From contig NZ_JAIMBY010000023.1 of the NCBI RefSeq assembly GCF_026191915.1, positions 1 to 45,854 of the forward strand: DNA of 45,854 bases. The letters are read 5' to 3'. The number at the start of each line of letters is the position of its first letter. The first letter of the stretch is position 1. The notes under the pieces were generated by a model that saw only the letters and a program-made list of their open reading frames with translations, had not been told where the DNA came from and did not search any database. Both the position numbers and the translations under genes were made by a program. This document shows, in pieces, positions 8,888 to 17,006 of the stretch. This DNA comes from Acidiphilium sp. PA. GTDB lineage: Bacteria; Pseudomonadota; Alphaproteobacteria; Acetobacterales; Acetobacteraceae.

Positions 8888-9280
8888 CTATTCGGAGAAA
8901 TCCGTGGCGTGCGGGGCAGGACCGGCGACGGCGGCGGTGAGGGTGGCGATGGCGGTTTCACCCGCCTGATGGGCGGTGCGGACCAGGGTGCGATAGGCAT
9001 CGAGCACGGTTTCGCCCAACGGCGTGAGATGCGCGCCACCGCCGGCGACGCCGCCTTTGGCCGCGACGATGACCGGGGCGTGAAAGCTCGCGTTGAGGGT
9101 TTCCGACAATTGCCAGGCGCGTTTGTAGCTCATGCCCATCCGCCGACCGGCCGCGGCGATCGAGCCGGTTTCGCGGATGCCTTCCAACAGGTCGGCGCGG
9201 CCGGGGCCGATGATCAGGCCATCGCCGAGCACGACCCGGAGGCGCAGGCCGAGCGTTTCCGGGTGACGCAGTTTCACCAT
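8888..9280 (-). CDS. modE: ModE-type molybdenum-responsive repressor (DNA-binding domain only)
   Basis: A 130-residue winged-helix protein. Residues 25-75 (A-D-L-L-E-G-I-R-E-T-G-S-I-A-A-A-G-R-R-M-G-M-S-Y-K-R-A-W) match the N-terminal DNA-binding domain of ModE, including the 'MSYKRAW' recognition-helix motif. The C-terminal molybdate-binding (TOBE) repeats of full-length ModE (about 260 residues) are absent, as in many alphaproteobacterial single-domain versions. I chose ATG 9280; an in-frame TTG lies 4 codons upstream. It is divergent from the binding-protein gene, and a matching operator palindrome lies between them. Confidence 0.8.
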   Translation of the reverse strand: MVKLRHPETLGLRLRVVLGDGLIIGPGRADLLEGIRETGSIAAAGRRMGMSYKRAWQLSETLNASFHAPVIVAAKGGVAGGGAHLTPLGETVLDAYRTLVRTAHQAGETAIATLTAAVAGPAPHATDFSE

Positions 9281-9312
9281 ACGAGCGTTCAATCATGAAA
9301 TTGCCGGATTGA

Positions 9313-9336
9313 CGATATGTTCGAACGGACATATCG
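9313..9336. promoter_or_regulatory. Predicted ModE operator
   Basis: A perfect inverted repeat: arm CGATATGT (9313-9320), 8-nt spacer, arm ACATATCG (9329-9336). Arm length, spacing and the outer CG followed by an alternating AT run resemble the known E. coli ModE box (CGTTATAT/ATATAACG type). It lies in the 86-bp divergent spacer between the modE-like gene and the binding-protein gene, 30 bp before the latter's start, so it could control both. Confidence 0.75.
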
Positions 9337-9366
9337 GTGACGGAGCAAATTGAGCAGGAGGCGGTA

Positions 9367-10296
9367 ATGGCGATCTCACGGCGTGAACTGGGCTTGGGCG
9401 TGGGCGCGGCGGTCGCGCTGCCGGCATTGATGCCGGGCCGGGCGCAGGCTGCGAGCGGCACGGTAACGGTGGCTTATGCGGGATCGATGGGCGTGCTGAT
9501 GAACAAGGGCCTGGGGCCGGCCTTCACGGCGCAGAGTGGTGAGATTTTTCATGGCATCGGACAGGGCGCCTTCGCGTTGGCACACCTGATCGCGGCGAAG
9601 ACGATGCTGGCGGATGTGTTCGTCTCGATCACGCCGGGGCCGGTTGCGGTGTTGCAGAAAGCCGGGCTGGTCGGGCACGCGGTGCCGGTGGCGAGCACGG
9701 CGATGGTGATTGCGTACTCGCCGAAATCGCGCCTGGCGCCCGAACTCAAGGCGGCGGCCGAAGGCTCCAAGCCCTGGTACAAGGTGCTGGAGACCAAGGG
9801 ATTGCGGTTCGGGCGGACCGATCCGCGCACCGATCCGCAGGGGCGCAACATTCTGTTCACCTTCGAGCTGGCCGAAAAATTCTATCGTCAACCGGGGTTG
9901 AGCCAGCGCATCCTGGGCGCGCCGCTCAACCCGGCGCAGATTTTCACCGAACCTTCCCTGCTGGCACGGCTCGATTCGGGGCAGCTCGATGCGACATCGG
10001 GCTATGAGAGTGCGGTGAAATCGCTCAAACTGCCGTTCATTCCGCTGCCCGATCAGATCAATCTGAGCGATCCTTCGATGATCAAGCGTTGGTATGCGAC
10101 GGCGGCGATCACGCTGGATGTGAAGGGCAAGACCCAGGTGTTGCACACCCAGCCCTTGGTCTTCTATGCGTGCGTTCCGCATGATGCGCCAAACCCCAAG
10201 GCGGGGCATGCGTTCGTCGCGATGATGCAAAGCAAGGCGGGTCAGGATCTGTTTGCCTCCTATGGTTACAACCCGCCGCAAGGCGGCACGATCTGA
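9367..10296 (+). CDS. Molybdate/tungstate-type ABC transporter, periplasmic binding protein
   Basis: A 309-residue protein. The start at ATG 9367 is set by AGGAGG at 9356-9361. The N-terminus (I-S-R-R-E-L-G-L-G..., cleavage near A-Q-A-A) resembles a twin-arginine or Sec signal. The mature protein opens V-A-Y-A-G-S-M, the 'AGS' phosphate-loop-like oxyanion site of ModA/WtpA-type binding proteins. T-D-P-R-T-D-P-Q-G at about 160 is the second ligand-binding block. The ModE-like operator upstream supports molybdate or tungstate as ligand. The permease gene follows after 30 bp. Confidence 0.75.
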   Translation: MAISRRELGLGVGAAVALPALMPGRAQAASGTVTVAYAGSMGVLMNKGLGPAFTAQSGEIFHGIGQGAFALAHLIAAKTMLADVFVSITPGPVAVLQKAGLVGHAVPVASTAMVIAYSPKSRLAPELKAAAEGSKPWYKVLETKGLRFGRTDPRTDPQGRNILFTFELAEKFYRQPGLSQRILGAPLNPAQIFTEPSLLARLDSGQLDATSGYESAVKSLKLPFIPLPDQINLSDPSMIKRWYATAAITLDVKGKTQVLHTQPLVFYACVPHDAPNPKAGHAFVAMMQSKAGQDLFASYGYNPPQGGTI

Positions 10297-10326
10297 GCGG
10301 GGCATTGATCTGACCCCGACCGACGC

Positions 10327-11067
10327 TTGATCAGGGCGGCGGCCGGCGGGTTTGCGGTTGTTCTGTTGGCGGCGCCGTTTGTCGGGCTGACGATATTGAC
10401 CGACTGGGCGCATTTCGTGCTGAGCGCCACCGATGGCGCCGCAATCGTCACATCGGTTCTGTATGGTCTGACGGCGCTGGTGGTGATTGCGTTGCTTGGC
10501 ACGCCGCTGGCGCTGTGGCTCGCACAGGCGAAGGGCAGGCTGCACAATGCGGCGCAGTTGTTTTTGCTGCTGCCGCTGCTGACGCCGCCGTTGGCGCTCG
10601 GTATTCTGCTGGCCGCGTTTTACGGCCCGATCGGCCCGGTCGGGGTGTTGCTCGGGCGGTTCGGCGTCTTGATCGGCAATAATCCGGCCGCGTTTCTGCT
10701 GGCGGGGATCTATGCGGGGTTGCCGACCTATGTGGTGGCTGCGCGTGCCGCGTTTGCCGACATTCCGCCGGACCTGGCGGAATCGGCGCTGACGCTGGGG
10801 GTCACGCGGCGGCAGATTTTCCGGCACATCGTTTTGCCGATGGCGCGCGACGGGCTGGGCGCCGCGCTGGCCCTGGCCTGGGTGCGCGGGGTGGGCGAAT
10901 TGGGGATCGTGCTGATCTTCGCCTATTTTCCTCAAGGAATGCCGGTCCGCCTCTGGGTCAATCTGGAGGACGGCGGGCTGGATGCGACGTTTCCGCTGTT
11001 ATGGATATTCCTGCTGGCAGCTCTGCCCCTGCCGTTATGGCTGTTGCGGCGGAGCGGCCGGCGGTAG
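10327..11067 (+). CDS. Molybdate/tungstate-type ABC transporter permease
   Basis: A 246-residue inner-membrane protein with about six helices. The cytoplasmic EAA-like loop is L-A-E-S-A-L-T-L-G-V-T-R-R-Q-I-F-R-H-I-V-L-P, which contacts the ATPase in ModB/WtpB-type permeases. The start must be TTG 10327: an in-frame TGA at 10306 blocks longer frames and no ATG precedes the first helix. No ATP-binding protein gene follows; the next gene is glgX. The ATPase must therefore be encoded elsewhere or shared with another transporter. The gap to glgX (11068-11256) shows no recognisable gene. Confidence 0.8.
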   Translation: MIRAAAGGFAVVLLAAPFVGLTILTDWAHFVLSATDGAAIVTSVLYGLTALVVIALLGTPLALWLAQAKGRLHNAAQLFLLLPLLTPPLALGILLAAFYGPIGPVGVLLGRFGVLIGNNPAAFLLAGIYAGLPTYVVAARAAFADIPPDLAESALTLGVTRRQIFRHIVLPMARDGLGAALALAWVRGVGELGIVLIFAYFPQGMPVRLWVNLEDGGLDATFPLLWIFLLAALPLPLWLLRRSGRR

Positions 11068-11256
11068 GCGAGGCGGGGCGGGCCGCGTTTACATCGCGCG
11101 GATGCTTGCGCGAAAAACAACGGTATCCTGGACCGGGTCGCCGCGCGGCGCCTGCGGATTCGGCCCGATGACCCTTTTTCTGTGCCGACGCGGTCCCCAT
11201 TTCAAGCCGGGCCGTCGATTGGCCGGGCGGCAACCACATCAGGAAAGCGACACAGT

Positions 11257-13371
11257 ATGGCGAGTATTCAGCGCGGCCGGATCAAGGCGGGCGTGCCGCA
11301 TCCAAGGGGTGCGACGTGGGATGGCAACGGCGTCAATTTCTCGTTGTTCTCGGCGCATGCCGAAAAAGTCGAGGTTTGTATTTTCGACAGTTCCGGCAAG
11401 CAGGAAGTCGAGCGGTTCGAGTTGCCGGAATACACTGACCAGATCTTTCACGGCTATGTGCCCGATCTGGGGCCGGGCACTTATTACGGCTACCGGGTGC
11501 ATGGACCGTATCAGCCGGAAGCGGGACATCGGTTCAACGCCAATAAATTGCTGCTTGACCCTTATGCCCGCGCCCATGCCGGCGAGCTCGTGTGGAACCC
11601 GGCGTGTTTCGGCTACAAGATGGAGTCCGGCGATGATCTGACGTTCGACGATCGGGATTCCGCACCGTTCATGCCGAAATGCGTCGTGGTCGATCCCGGA
11701 TTCGATTGGCGGGGTCATCCGGGGCGCAACCCGATCGGGTGGAACCGCACGGTGCTGTACGAGGCGCATGTACGCGGCTTCACGATGCGGCACCCGGACG
11801 TGCCGGAGCCGTTGCGGGGCAGTTATGCCGGCATGGGTGATCGGCATGTGGTCGATTACATCAAGTCGCTGGGCGTCACCTCGGTCGAGTTGTTGCCGAT
11901 CCATACATTCATCAACGACAGTCACCTGCTCGATAACGGCCTGACCAATTACTGGGGCTACAACAGCATCGGGTTTTTTGCGCCGGACCCGCGTTATGCC
12001 CATGACGTTGCCAACAGCCTGCGCGAGTTCAAGGAGATGGTGTACCGGTTCCATGAAGCCGGGCTCGAGGTCATTCTGGACGTGGTTTACAACCATACCG
12101 CGGAGGGCAATGAAAAAGGTGCCACGCTGAGTTTCAAAGGCATCGACAATGCGAGCTACTATCGGTTGTTGCCGGACAATCCGCGATATTACATCAATGA
12201 TACCGGCACCGGGAACACCGTGAATTTGTCGCATCCGCGCGTTCTGCAGATGGTGACCGACAGTCTGCGCTACTGGGTCGAGGAAATGCATGTCGATGGT
12301 TTCCGGTTTGATCTTGGAACGATTCTGGCGCGTGAGCCGAACGGGTTCGACAATCAGAGCGGATTTTTGAAGGCATGCAGCCAGGACCCGGTGCTGGGAT
12401 CGGTCAAGCTGATTGCCGAGCCGTGGGATTGCGGGCCGGGTGGCTATCAGGTGGGCGGATTTCCGCCGGGCTGGTCGGAGTGGAACGACAAGTTTCGCGA
12501 CACGGTCAGGGATTTCTGGCGCGGCGAGGCACCCGCGGCGGAGCTCGCACCGCGCCTTACCGCATCGGCCGCTGAGTTCAATCATCAGGGACGCAGGCCC
12601 TGGGCCTCGATCAATTTCGTCACCGCGCACGACGGGTTCACGCTCAACGACATGGTGACCTACAACGACAAGCATAATGAAGCGAACAACGAGGACAACA
12701 AGGACGGCAGCAGCGACAATCGCTCCTGGAACTGCGGCGTCGAGGGGCCGACCGACGACCCGGACATCACGACTTTGCGGGCCCGCCAGATGCGGAACGT
12801 GCTTGCGACTTTGCTCCTGTCGCAGGGCGTGCCGATGCTGCTGGCCGGCGATGAATTCGGCCGGACCCAACAGGGCAACAACAACGCCTATTGCCAGGAC
12901 AATGAAATCAGCTGGGTCGATTGGGATATCGATGAGTCAGGCCAGGCGCTGATCCGCTTCGTGCGCACGTTGACGAAACTTCGCCTTGAGCATCCCGCCC
13001 TTCGGAACACGCGATTTCTGACCGGGCGCGAGCTGGACGGCGTTCGCGACGTGGCGTGGATCAATGCCAACGGCACGATGATCGACGACGCGCAATGGGG
13101 CGATGGCACCATGCGATGCTTCGGGATGATGATCGACGGACCGGCGGCGACCGCGGATTCAGCGTTCCGCCAGGATGATTCCACCTTCCTGCTGGTCTTC
13201 AACGCCTACTATGATGCCGTCGAGTTCACACTGCCGGCCTGCAAGGATGGTGAGGTGTGGCAAAGGGTCATCGATACCAACGATCCGGAACCGGACGAGA
13301 CCGTGGTTCTGCCGATCGGCGAGGTATTCACGGTGACCGGGCGGAGCGTGGTGGTGTTCAGCCGGGGATGA
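11257..13371 (+). CDS. glgX: Glycogen debranching enzyme GlgX
   Basis: A 704-residue GH13 enzyme that hydrolyses alpha-1,6 branches of glycogen or limit dextrin in the cytosol. Residues 12-110 form the CBM48 N-domain (H-P-R-G-A-T-W-D-G-N-G-V-N-F-S). The catalytic triad is visible: D352 in G-F-R-F-D, E388 in I-A-E-P-W-D and D459 in T-A-H-D-G-F. N-Y-W-G-Y-N-S-I-G-F-F and V-V-Y-N-H-T-A-E-G are the usual family blocks. ATG 11257 is chosen because AGGAAAG lies just upstream and the family N-terminus starts here; the frame is open further upstream. No other glg gene is adjacent. Confidence 0.9.
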   Translation: MASIQRGRIKAGVPHPRGATWDGNGVNFSLFSAHAEKVEVCIFDSSGKQEVERFELPEYTDQIFHGYVPDLGPGTYYGYRVHGPYQPEAGHRFNANKLLLDPYARAHAGELVWNPACFGYKMESGDDLTFDDRDSAPFMPKCVVVDPGFDWRGHPGRNPIGWNRTVLYEAHVRGFTMRHPDVPEPLRGSYAGMGDRHVVDYIKSLGVTSVELLPIHTFINDSHLLDNGLTNYWGYNSIGFFAPDPRYAHDVANSLREFKEMVYRFHEAGLEVILDVVYNHTAEGNEKGATLSFKGIDNASYYRLLPDNPRYYINDTGTGNTVNLSHPRVLQMVTDSLRYWVEEMHVDGFRFDLGTILAREPNGFDNQSGFLKACSQDPVLGSVKLIAEPWDCGPGGYQVGGFPPGWSEWNDKFRDTVRDFWRGEAPAAELAPRLTASAAEFNHQGRRPWASINFVTAHDGFTLNDMVTYNDKHNEANNEDNKDGSSDNRSWNCGVEGPTDDPDITTLRARQMRNVLATLLLSQGVPMLLAGDEFGRTQQGNNNAYCQDNEISWVDWDIDESGQALIRFVRTLTKLRLEHPALRNTRFLTGRELDGVRDVAWINANGTMIDDAQWGDGTMRCFGMMIDGPAATADSAFRQDDSTFLLVFNAYYDAVEFTLPACKDGEVWQRVIDTNDPEPDETVVLPIGEVFTVTGRSVVVFSRG

Positions 13372-13377
13372 GGGAAC

Positions 13378-13403
13378 GGCCCGGGACGCGGTGCGCCCGG
13401 GCC
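13378..13403. terminator. Hairpin between convergent genes, probable bidirectional terminator
   Basis: Perfect 8-bp stem GGCCCGGG (13378-13385) and CCCGGGCC (13396-13403) with a 10-nt loop, seven bases after the glgX stop and 28 before the stop of the convergent membrane-protein gene. There is no long T run on either side, so intrinsic termination may be weak. Confidence 0.5.
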
Positions 13404-13431
13404 ATACCGGTGGCGCTATGCCGATGCGCGG

Positions 13432-14376
13432 CTAGCTGCGCATCAGCACATCGCGCGTGCCTCGGCGCGAACCGAGGATCGAGGCGAATAACCCGAGCAA
13501 CATGGTGCCGAACACCGCGAACGATCCGATCATCGCGCCATGGGCGGCCGCCCTGGCGGCTTGCGCGGTATCGCGTTTCAGCCTGGCAAGGTCAGCGGCG
13601 GTCTGCTGTTCGACCTGGGCGATTTTCTGCTTTGCCTGATCACGATTGACGCCGAGTTCGGCCGATACCAGGTCGTCGAGCCGGGCGCGATCGGGTTGGG
13701 ACAGCTTGCCGTCGACGATGCGCTTGCGGATAAGCTTGGTGATCTCGGTACGCCGTTGGGCGGATGACATGTCGCCCGGTTTGTCCTGGCTCTCGAGCGT
13801 GCCCTGCATTTGATTGATCAAGGATTGTGCTCCGGATGAAATTGTGTTGCCCGACGTGTGCGCCGCCATTTGATTTCCAACGGTGGATGCCACTGATCCG
13901 ACACCGTGAGCGAGCCCGCCGAGCAGGTTTGAAGCGCCGTTGACCGCGGTGGTTGCGACACCGGCGATCAGATTGCCGAGCAACACCGCCGAAACGAGCA
14001 GGGTGGCCGCCCAGACCGCGAGGCCGTGGAGCGTGCCATCGGTGCCGTCCGCCGTGCCGGACAGGCGCGCCGCTGCATAGCCGCCGATCGCCAGCGCGAT
14101 CAGATTGCTGACCAGCAGCCAAGCGGCGGCGCCGATGCCGAAGCTCGATGCGTCAGGTGCGTGGCGCGCGCCGGTGTCGGCCAGCATGGCGCCGACCGCA
14201 GCACCCAGCGTGTTGAGCATGAGGCCGATCGCAAGTGCGATCACCGCGCCGGCGAAAATCGCGCCCCACGAAATGCGGGCGCTGAGCGACGGTGCGCCTG
14301 CGATCAGGCCACGCGCATTCACGACTGCGGGCGCGCTGACGGCGGCGGAGGGGTCCGCCGAGGGATAGGTTTGCAT
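13432..14376 (-). CDS. Small-residue-rich membrane protein with long cytosolic or periplasmic tail
   Basis: A 314-residue protein. Residues 30-150 contain three or four membrane segments rich in Ala/Gly (W-G-A-I-F-A-G-A-V-I-A-L-A-I-G, A-W-L-L-V-S-N-L-I-A-L-A-I-G-G-Y-A, W-A-A-T-L-L-V-S-A-V-L-L-G). A polar, partly helical region of about 110 residues follows, then a final membrane segment at the C-terminus (I-G-S-F-A-V-F-G-T-M-L-L-G). Proteins with this layout are often annotated 'PhnA-like' in alphaproteobacteria, without an assigned role. The CsbD gene just upstream on the same strand (71 bp away) suggests a link to general stress. Confidence 0.7.
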   Translation of the reverse strand: MQTYPSADPSAAVSAPAVVNARGLIAGAPSLSARISWGAIFAGAVIALAIGLMLNTLGAAVGAMLADTGARHAPDASSFGIGAAAWLLVSNLIALAIGGYAAARLSGTADGTDGTLHGLAVWAATLLVSAVLLGNLIAGVATTAVNGASNLLGGLAHGVGSVASTVGNQMAAHTSGNTISSGAQSLINQMQGTLESQDKPGDMSSAQRRTEITKLIRKRIVDGKLSQPDRARLDDLVSAELGVNRDQAKQKIAQVEQQTAADLARLKRDTAQAARAAAHGAMIGSFAVFGTMLLGLFASILGSRRGTRDVLMRS

Positions 14377-14398
14377 GATTGAATTTTCCAGATTTCGT

Positions 14399-14426
14399 CC
14401 CTGCCCGGCGTGATGGCCGGGCAGGG
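14399..14426. terminator. Strong GC hairpin downstream of csbD
   Basis: Perfect 10-bp stem CCCTGCCCGG (14399-14408) and CCGGGCAGGG (14417-14426) with an 8-nt loop. It begins 22 nt after the csbD stop on the minus strand and precedes the membrane-protein gene start. It probably separates the two transcripts or protects the csbD mRNA 3' end; no T tract follows on the minus strand. Confidence 0.5.
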
Positions 14427-14447
14427 CGCCGATTGGCGGGTGCAGGC

Positions 14448-14630
14448 TTACTTCTTGAAGGTATCGCGGATGGCGTCCTTGGCGCCGCCGACGGTGCTCT
14501 GCGCCTTACCGGCGGCCTTTTCGGCGGCACCCTCGGCCTGGGTCTTGGTATCGCCGGTCACTTTACCGACGGCTTCCTTGACGGAACCCTTGACCTGCTT
14601 GGCGATACCCTCAATGCGATCTTTGTCCAT
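14448..14630 (-). CDS. CsbD-family stress protein
   Basis: A 60-residue hydrophilic protein starting M-D-K-D-R-I-E-G and containing K-Q-V-K-G-S-V-K-E-A-V-G-K-V-T-G-D, the CsbD-family repeat unit ('KG..KE..GK.TGD'). An Ala/Lys-rich helical tail follows. Members are small, abundant and stress-induced with unknown biochemical action. ATG 14630 is preceded by CAGGAGA at good spacing, which sets this start; the frame extends 28 codons upstream but without a ribosome site. Confidence 0.85.
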   Translation of the reverse strand: MDKDRIEGIAKQVKGSVKEAVGKVTGDTKTQAEGAAEKAAGKAQSTVGGAKDAIRDTFKK

Positions 14631-14769
14631 ATCAATCTCCTGTTGCGGCGCTGCCCGGGAGTGGGCAGCGGAATTGAACAGGGCTGATATTGGCAAGTTC
14701 GCTGAAAAATGCATGTAATTTCGTAAACGGCACTAGTCGTCCGGCATCATGCTGAATAGTGCAGCGGGA

Positions 14770-16239
14770 CTAGACAGCGCCCGTGATGCCGCGTTCACGC
14801 GCCCAGATCACCAGGCTTGCGCGGTTTGAAACACCGGTCTTTCGATAAAGCGAGGCGACGTGGTTGCGCACAGTATTGCGTGAGACGCCCAGTTTTTCGC
14901 CGATCGCGGCATCGTTCAACCCATCGCAGATCAGGCCGAGCACATCGCGCGCGCGGGGGGGCAGGCCGGTGAGGCCACCGCTGGCAACCGGCGCCGTTTT
15001 GCGCCGCTGACGAACGAGTTGCTCGACCACGGCCTTGGAGAAATCCGCCTCCTTCATCGCCGCCTCGATTGCCTGCGCCACTTCCACGCCGGTGCGGTTG
15101 CGCTCGGTGACGTTCTGCGCGGCAACCAGGATGCAGGACTGATCGCGGATGTCGACCGCCGCGGCCGAGACCACGCAATCGATCACGGCACCGGTTTTGG
15201 TCCGCAGGCGCATATCCACATTGAGCACGGTGTGCTCGCGGCGCAGCCGGCGGTGCAGTTCCGCCGCTGCATCGGCGCTGTCCCACAACGGCAGTTCGGC
15301 CGCATCCCGGCCGATCGCGTCTTCGGTGTCGAACCGGGTTTCACGGGTGAACGCCTCGTTGATCAGCAGGAATCGCCAGGAGTCACGGAGCACGATGGCG
15401 AGCGGGACCGGCGCGAGGCGGAAGGCGGTTTCGAACCGCTCCTCGCTCTGGCGCAGCGCATCCTCGGCCTGGCGCCGGCCATCCAGATCGGCGAAGGTGA
15501 ACAGCATGCAGCTGACATCGCCCATCTCGATCGGCTGGCCGGCCAGCACGACGCATTTTTCACCGCCGCCGGGTAGCTGGAGCATGCCTTCCATTTGCGG
15601 AATGGTGCGCCCCTCCTTGAGCCGTTCGATCGCGAGTTCGCGCCGGGCGGCACCTTCCAGCACATCGACCTCGTACACCGAGCGGCCGATCACGTCCTCC
15701 TCGGCATAACCGGTCATTTCGAGAAAACCGCGATTGACCTTGATATGGCGCAAATCATCGAGCCGGAGAATGATCGCCGGTGCGGGGTTGGCGTTGAACG
15801 TGCGCTCGAACCGTTCCTCGGCGTTATAGCGCTCCGTCTCATCGTCGAGGATCAGCACGAGCAGGTCGGGTACACCTTCGTCATCCACCAGCACGAGGCT
15901 GCGGATGCGGTGAACCCAGGTGGTCTCGTTATTGCCGGCCGGTGCGACCTCGACCACCACCTCGTCGAACGCCTCGCCACTCAACACCCGCTCCATAGGA
16001 TATTGCCCTTCGGCCAGGCGGTGATTGTTGCGGTAGCGGAGCTCAAAGCGCCGGCGATAATCCGACACGGTCTCCCCCAGGGCCTCGACCGAATCGACCC
16101 CGTGCATCGCCAGCGCGCGCTCGTTCGCCCAGGTGATCCGCTGGTCGACGCCGACCAGAATCACCCCGTTGCTGACGCCTGCAACGATCTGACGCAAATG
16201 ACGGAATTCGGCGTGTTTTCTAGGAACGGTTTCGGACAT
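14770..16239 (-). CDS. PAS-domain sensor with C-terminal LuxR-type DNA-binding domain
   Basis: A 489-residue one-component regulator. Three PAS domains can be placed: about 15-135 (V-S-N-G-V-I-L-V-G-V-D...), 145-260 (F-N-A-N-P-A-P-A-I-I-L, M-T-G-Y-A-E-E-D-V-I-G-R-S) and 270-395 (F-R-L-A-P-V-P-L-A-I-V-L). The C-terminal 65 residues are a GerE/LuxR helix-turn-helix (L-P-P-R-A-R-D-V-L-G-L-I-C-D-G-L-N-D-A-A-I-G, V-S-R-N-T-V-R-N-H). No kinase or receiver domain is present, so ligand or redox sensing probably acts directly on DNA binding. The signal is unknown. It lies next to the tRNA and outside the conjugative element. Starts at ATG 16239. Confidence 0.85.
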   Translation of the reverse strand: MSETVPRKHAEFRHLRQIVAGVSNGVILVGVDQRITWANERALAMHGVDSVEALGETVSDYRRRFELRYRNNHRLAEGQYPMERVLSGEAFDEVVVEVAPAGNNETTWVHRIRSLVLVDDEGVPDLLVLILDDETERYNAEERFERTFNANPAPAIILRLDDLRHIKVNRGFLEMTGYAEEDVIGRSVYEVDVLEGAARRELAIERLKEGRTIPQMEGMLQLPGGGEKCVVLAGQPIEMGDVSCMLFTFADLDGRRQAEDALRQSEERFETAFRLAPVPLAIVLRDSWRFLLINEAFTRETRFDTEDAIGRDAAELPLWDSADAAAELHRRLRREHTVLNVDMRLRTKTGAVIDCVVSAAAVDIRDQSCILVAAQNVTERNRTGVEVAQAIEAAMKEADFSKAVVEQLVRQRRKTAPVASGGLTGLPPRARDVLGLICDGLNDAAIGEKLGVSRNTVRNHVASLYRKTGVSNRASLVIWARERGITGAV

Positions 16240-16376
16240 GGCCGCAATTTAAGGCAAGTTTCGCATCAATGACAGCCGTGCATGCCCCGCGCGCTCGGCA
16301 TTCAACGCTGTATTCGTGCTGCGGCATAATCGACCGCTTGCCAAGTTCCGCAGAGCTGAGTATCAGAGCGCCAGAC

Positions 16377-16451
16377 GCGGGCGTAGCTCAGGGGTAGAGC
16401 ACAACCTTGCCAAGGTTGGGGTCGAGGGTTCGAATCCCTTCGCCCGCTCCA
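16377..16451 (+). tRNA. tRNA-Gly(GCC)
   Basis: A 75-nt cloverleaf including an encoded CCA. Acceptor arms GCGGGCG and CGCCCGC pair fully; the D arm is GCTC/GAGC; the anticodon loop CTTGCCAA places GCC at 16409-16411; the T arm holds GGTTCGAATCC. The 3' end abuts the conjugative element, and such tRNA 3' ends are common integrase targets, so this is a likely attachment site. The second copy needed to prove it is outside the window. Confidence 0.95.
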
Positions 16452-16479
16452 GATTTTCATAGGAAAATCAGCAAGTTAG

Positions 16480-16503
16480 AGCGGTCCTTCGGGGCCGCTT
16501 TTT
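16480..16503 (+). terminator. Rho-independent terminator after tRNA-Gly
   Basis: Stem AGCGGTCC / GGGCCGCT (one T-G wobble) closed by a TTCG tetraloop, followed by a T run at 16499-16503. It starts 29 nt after the tRNA and is a textbook intrinsic terminator for it. If the element is integrated at the tRNA 3' end, this terminator belongs to the element. Confidence 0.85.
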
Positions 16504-16756
16504 GCTTACCCGCCTTCTGCACGGGTGGCGGGTAAGCGGCGGGTAAGCATGCGGAGGCCGATTTCCGGCGGAAAAGCCGTGCCGAGCGGACGTTCCGCCT
16601 TTTGGCGGGCCAAAAGCGTGGGGCCCGGGCGGCGCTGGGGCCGCGCCTGTGCCGGGACACATAAGACCCGCCGAGACATTCCCCTGTATGAACTGTGCTT
16701 ACCCGGCCGCCCGTTGATGCACGGGTAAGCAGCCCGGGTAAGCAGCCGGGGTAAGC
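16504..16756. repeat. GGGTAAGC repeat array beside the tRNA
   Basis: The octamer GGGTAAGC occurs five times in direct orientation (starts 16530, 16541, 16723, 16736, 16749) and twice inverted (16504-16511, 16697-16704). The last three are exactly 13 bp apart, and in both clusters the inverted copy lies 26 bp before the first direct copy. Two clusters of similar design about 190 bp apart, right after an attachment-type tRNA, suggest arm-type binding sites for the element's integrase or excisionase. No credible gene covers 16452-17006. Confidence 0.65.
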
Positions 16757-17006
16757 AATTTTACGATGATGGCTGTGGCGCCTGCCGTCGTGTGCGCGGG
16801 CCGTCGCCCGGGAGCCCCCGGGTTCGCCGCCGCGACCGGATTGACGCCCATTCAGGCTGTCTTGCGCTGCTCGATCGCGATGCTGATCGGCCGCCGCCCG
16901 GTCAGACTAGCGAGATCGGAGAGGCGCTTCATATATCACCGATAAGGAAACGGTTTGGCAGGGGGAGGCACGGTTTTCATGGAGGCGGCCCGCCCGGGGC
17001 CGTGAC

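Noticed and set aside
9376-10935. A 519-codon minus-strand open frame across the transporter genes
   Set aside because: Antisense of the binding-protein and permease genes; its Arg/Gln-rich sequence has no fold-like pattern, while the plus-strand frames have clear motifs and a ribosome site.
11239-12870. A 543-codon minus-strand open frame opposite glgX
   Set aside because: Shadow of glgX; the plus-strand frame holds the full GH13 catalytic triad.
16525-16728. A 67-codon plus-strand frame through the GGGTAAGC region
   Set aside because: Basic, low-complexity translation with no homology pattern; the repeat structure explains the sequence better.
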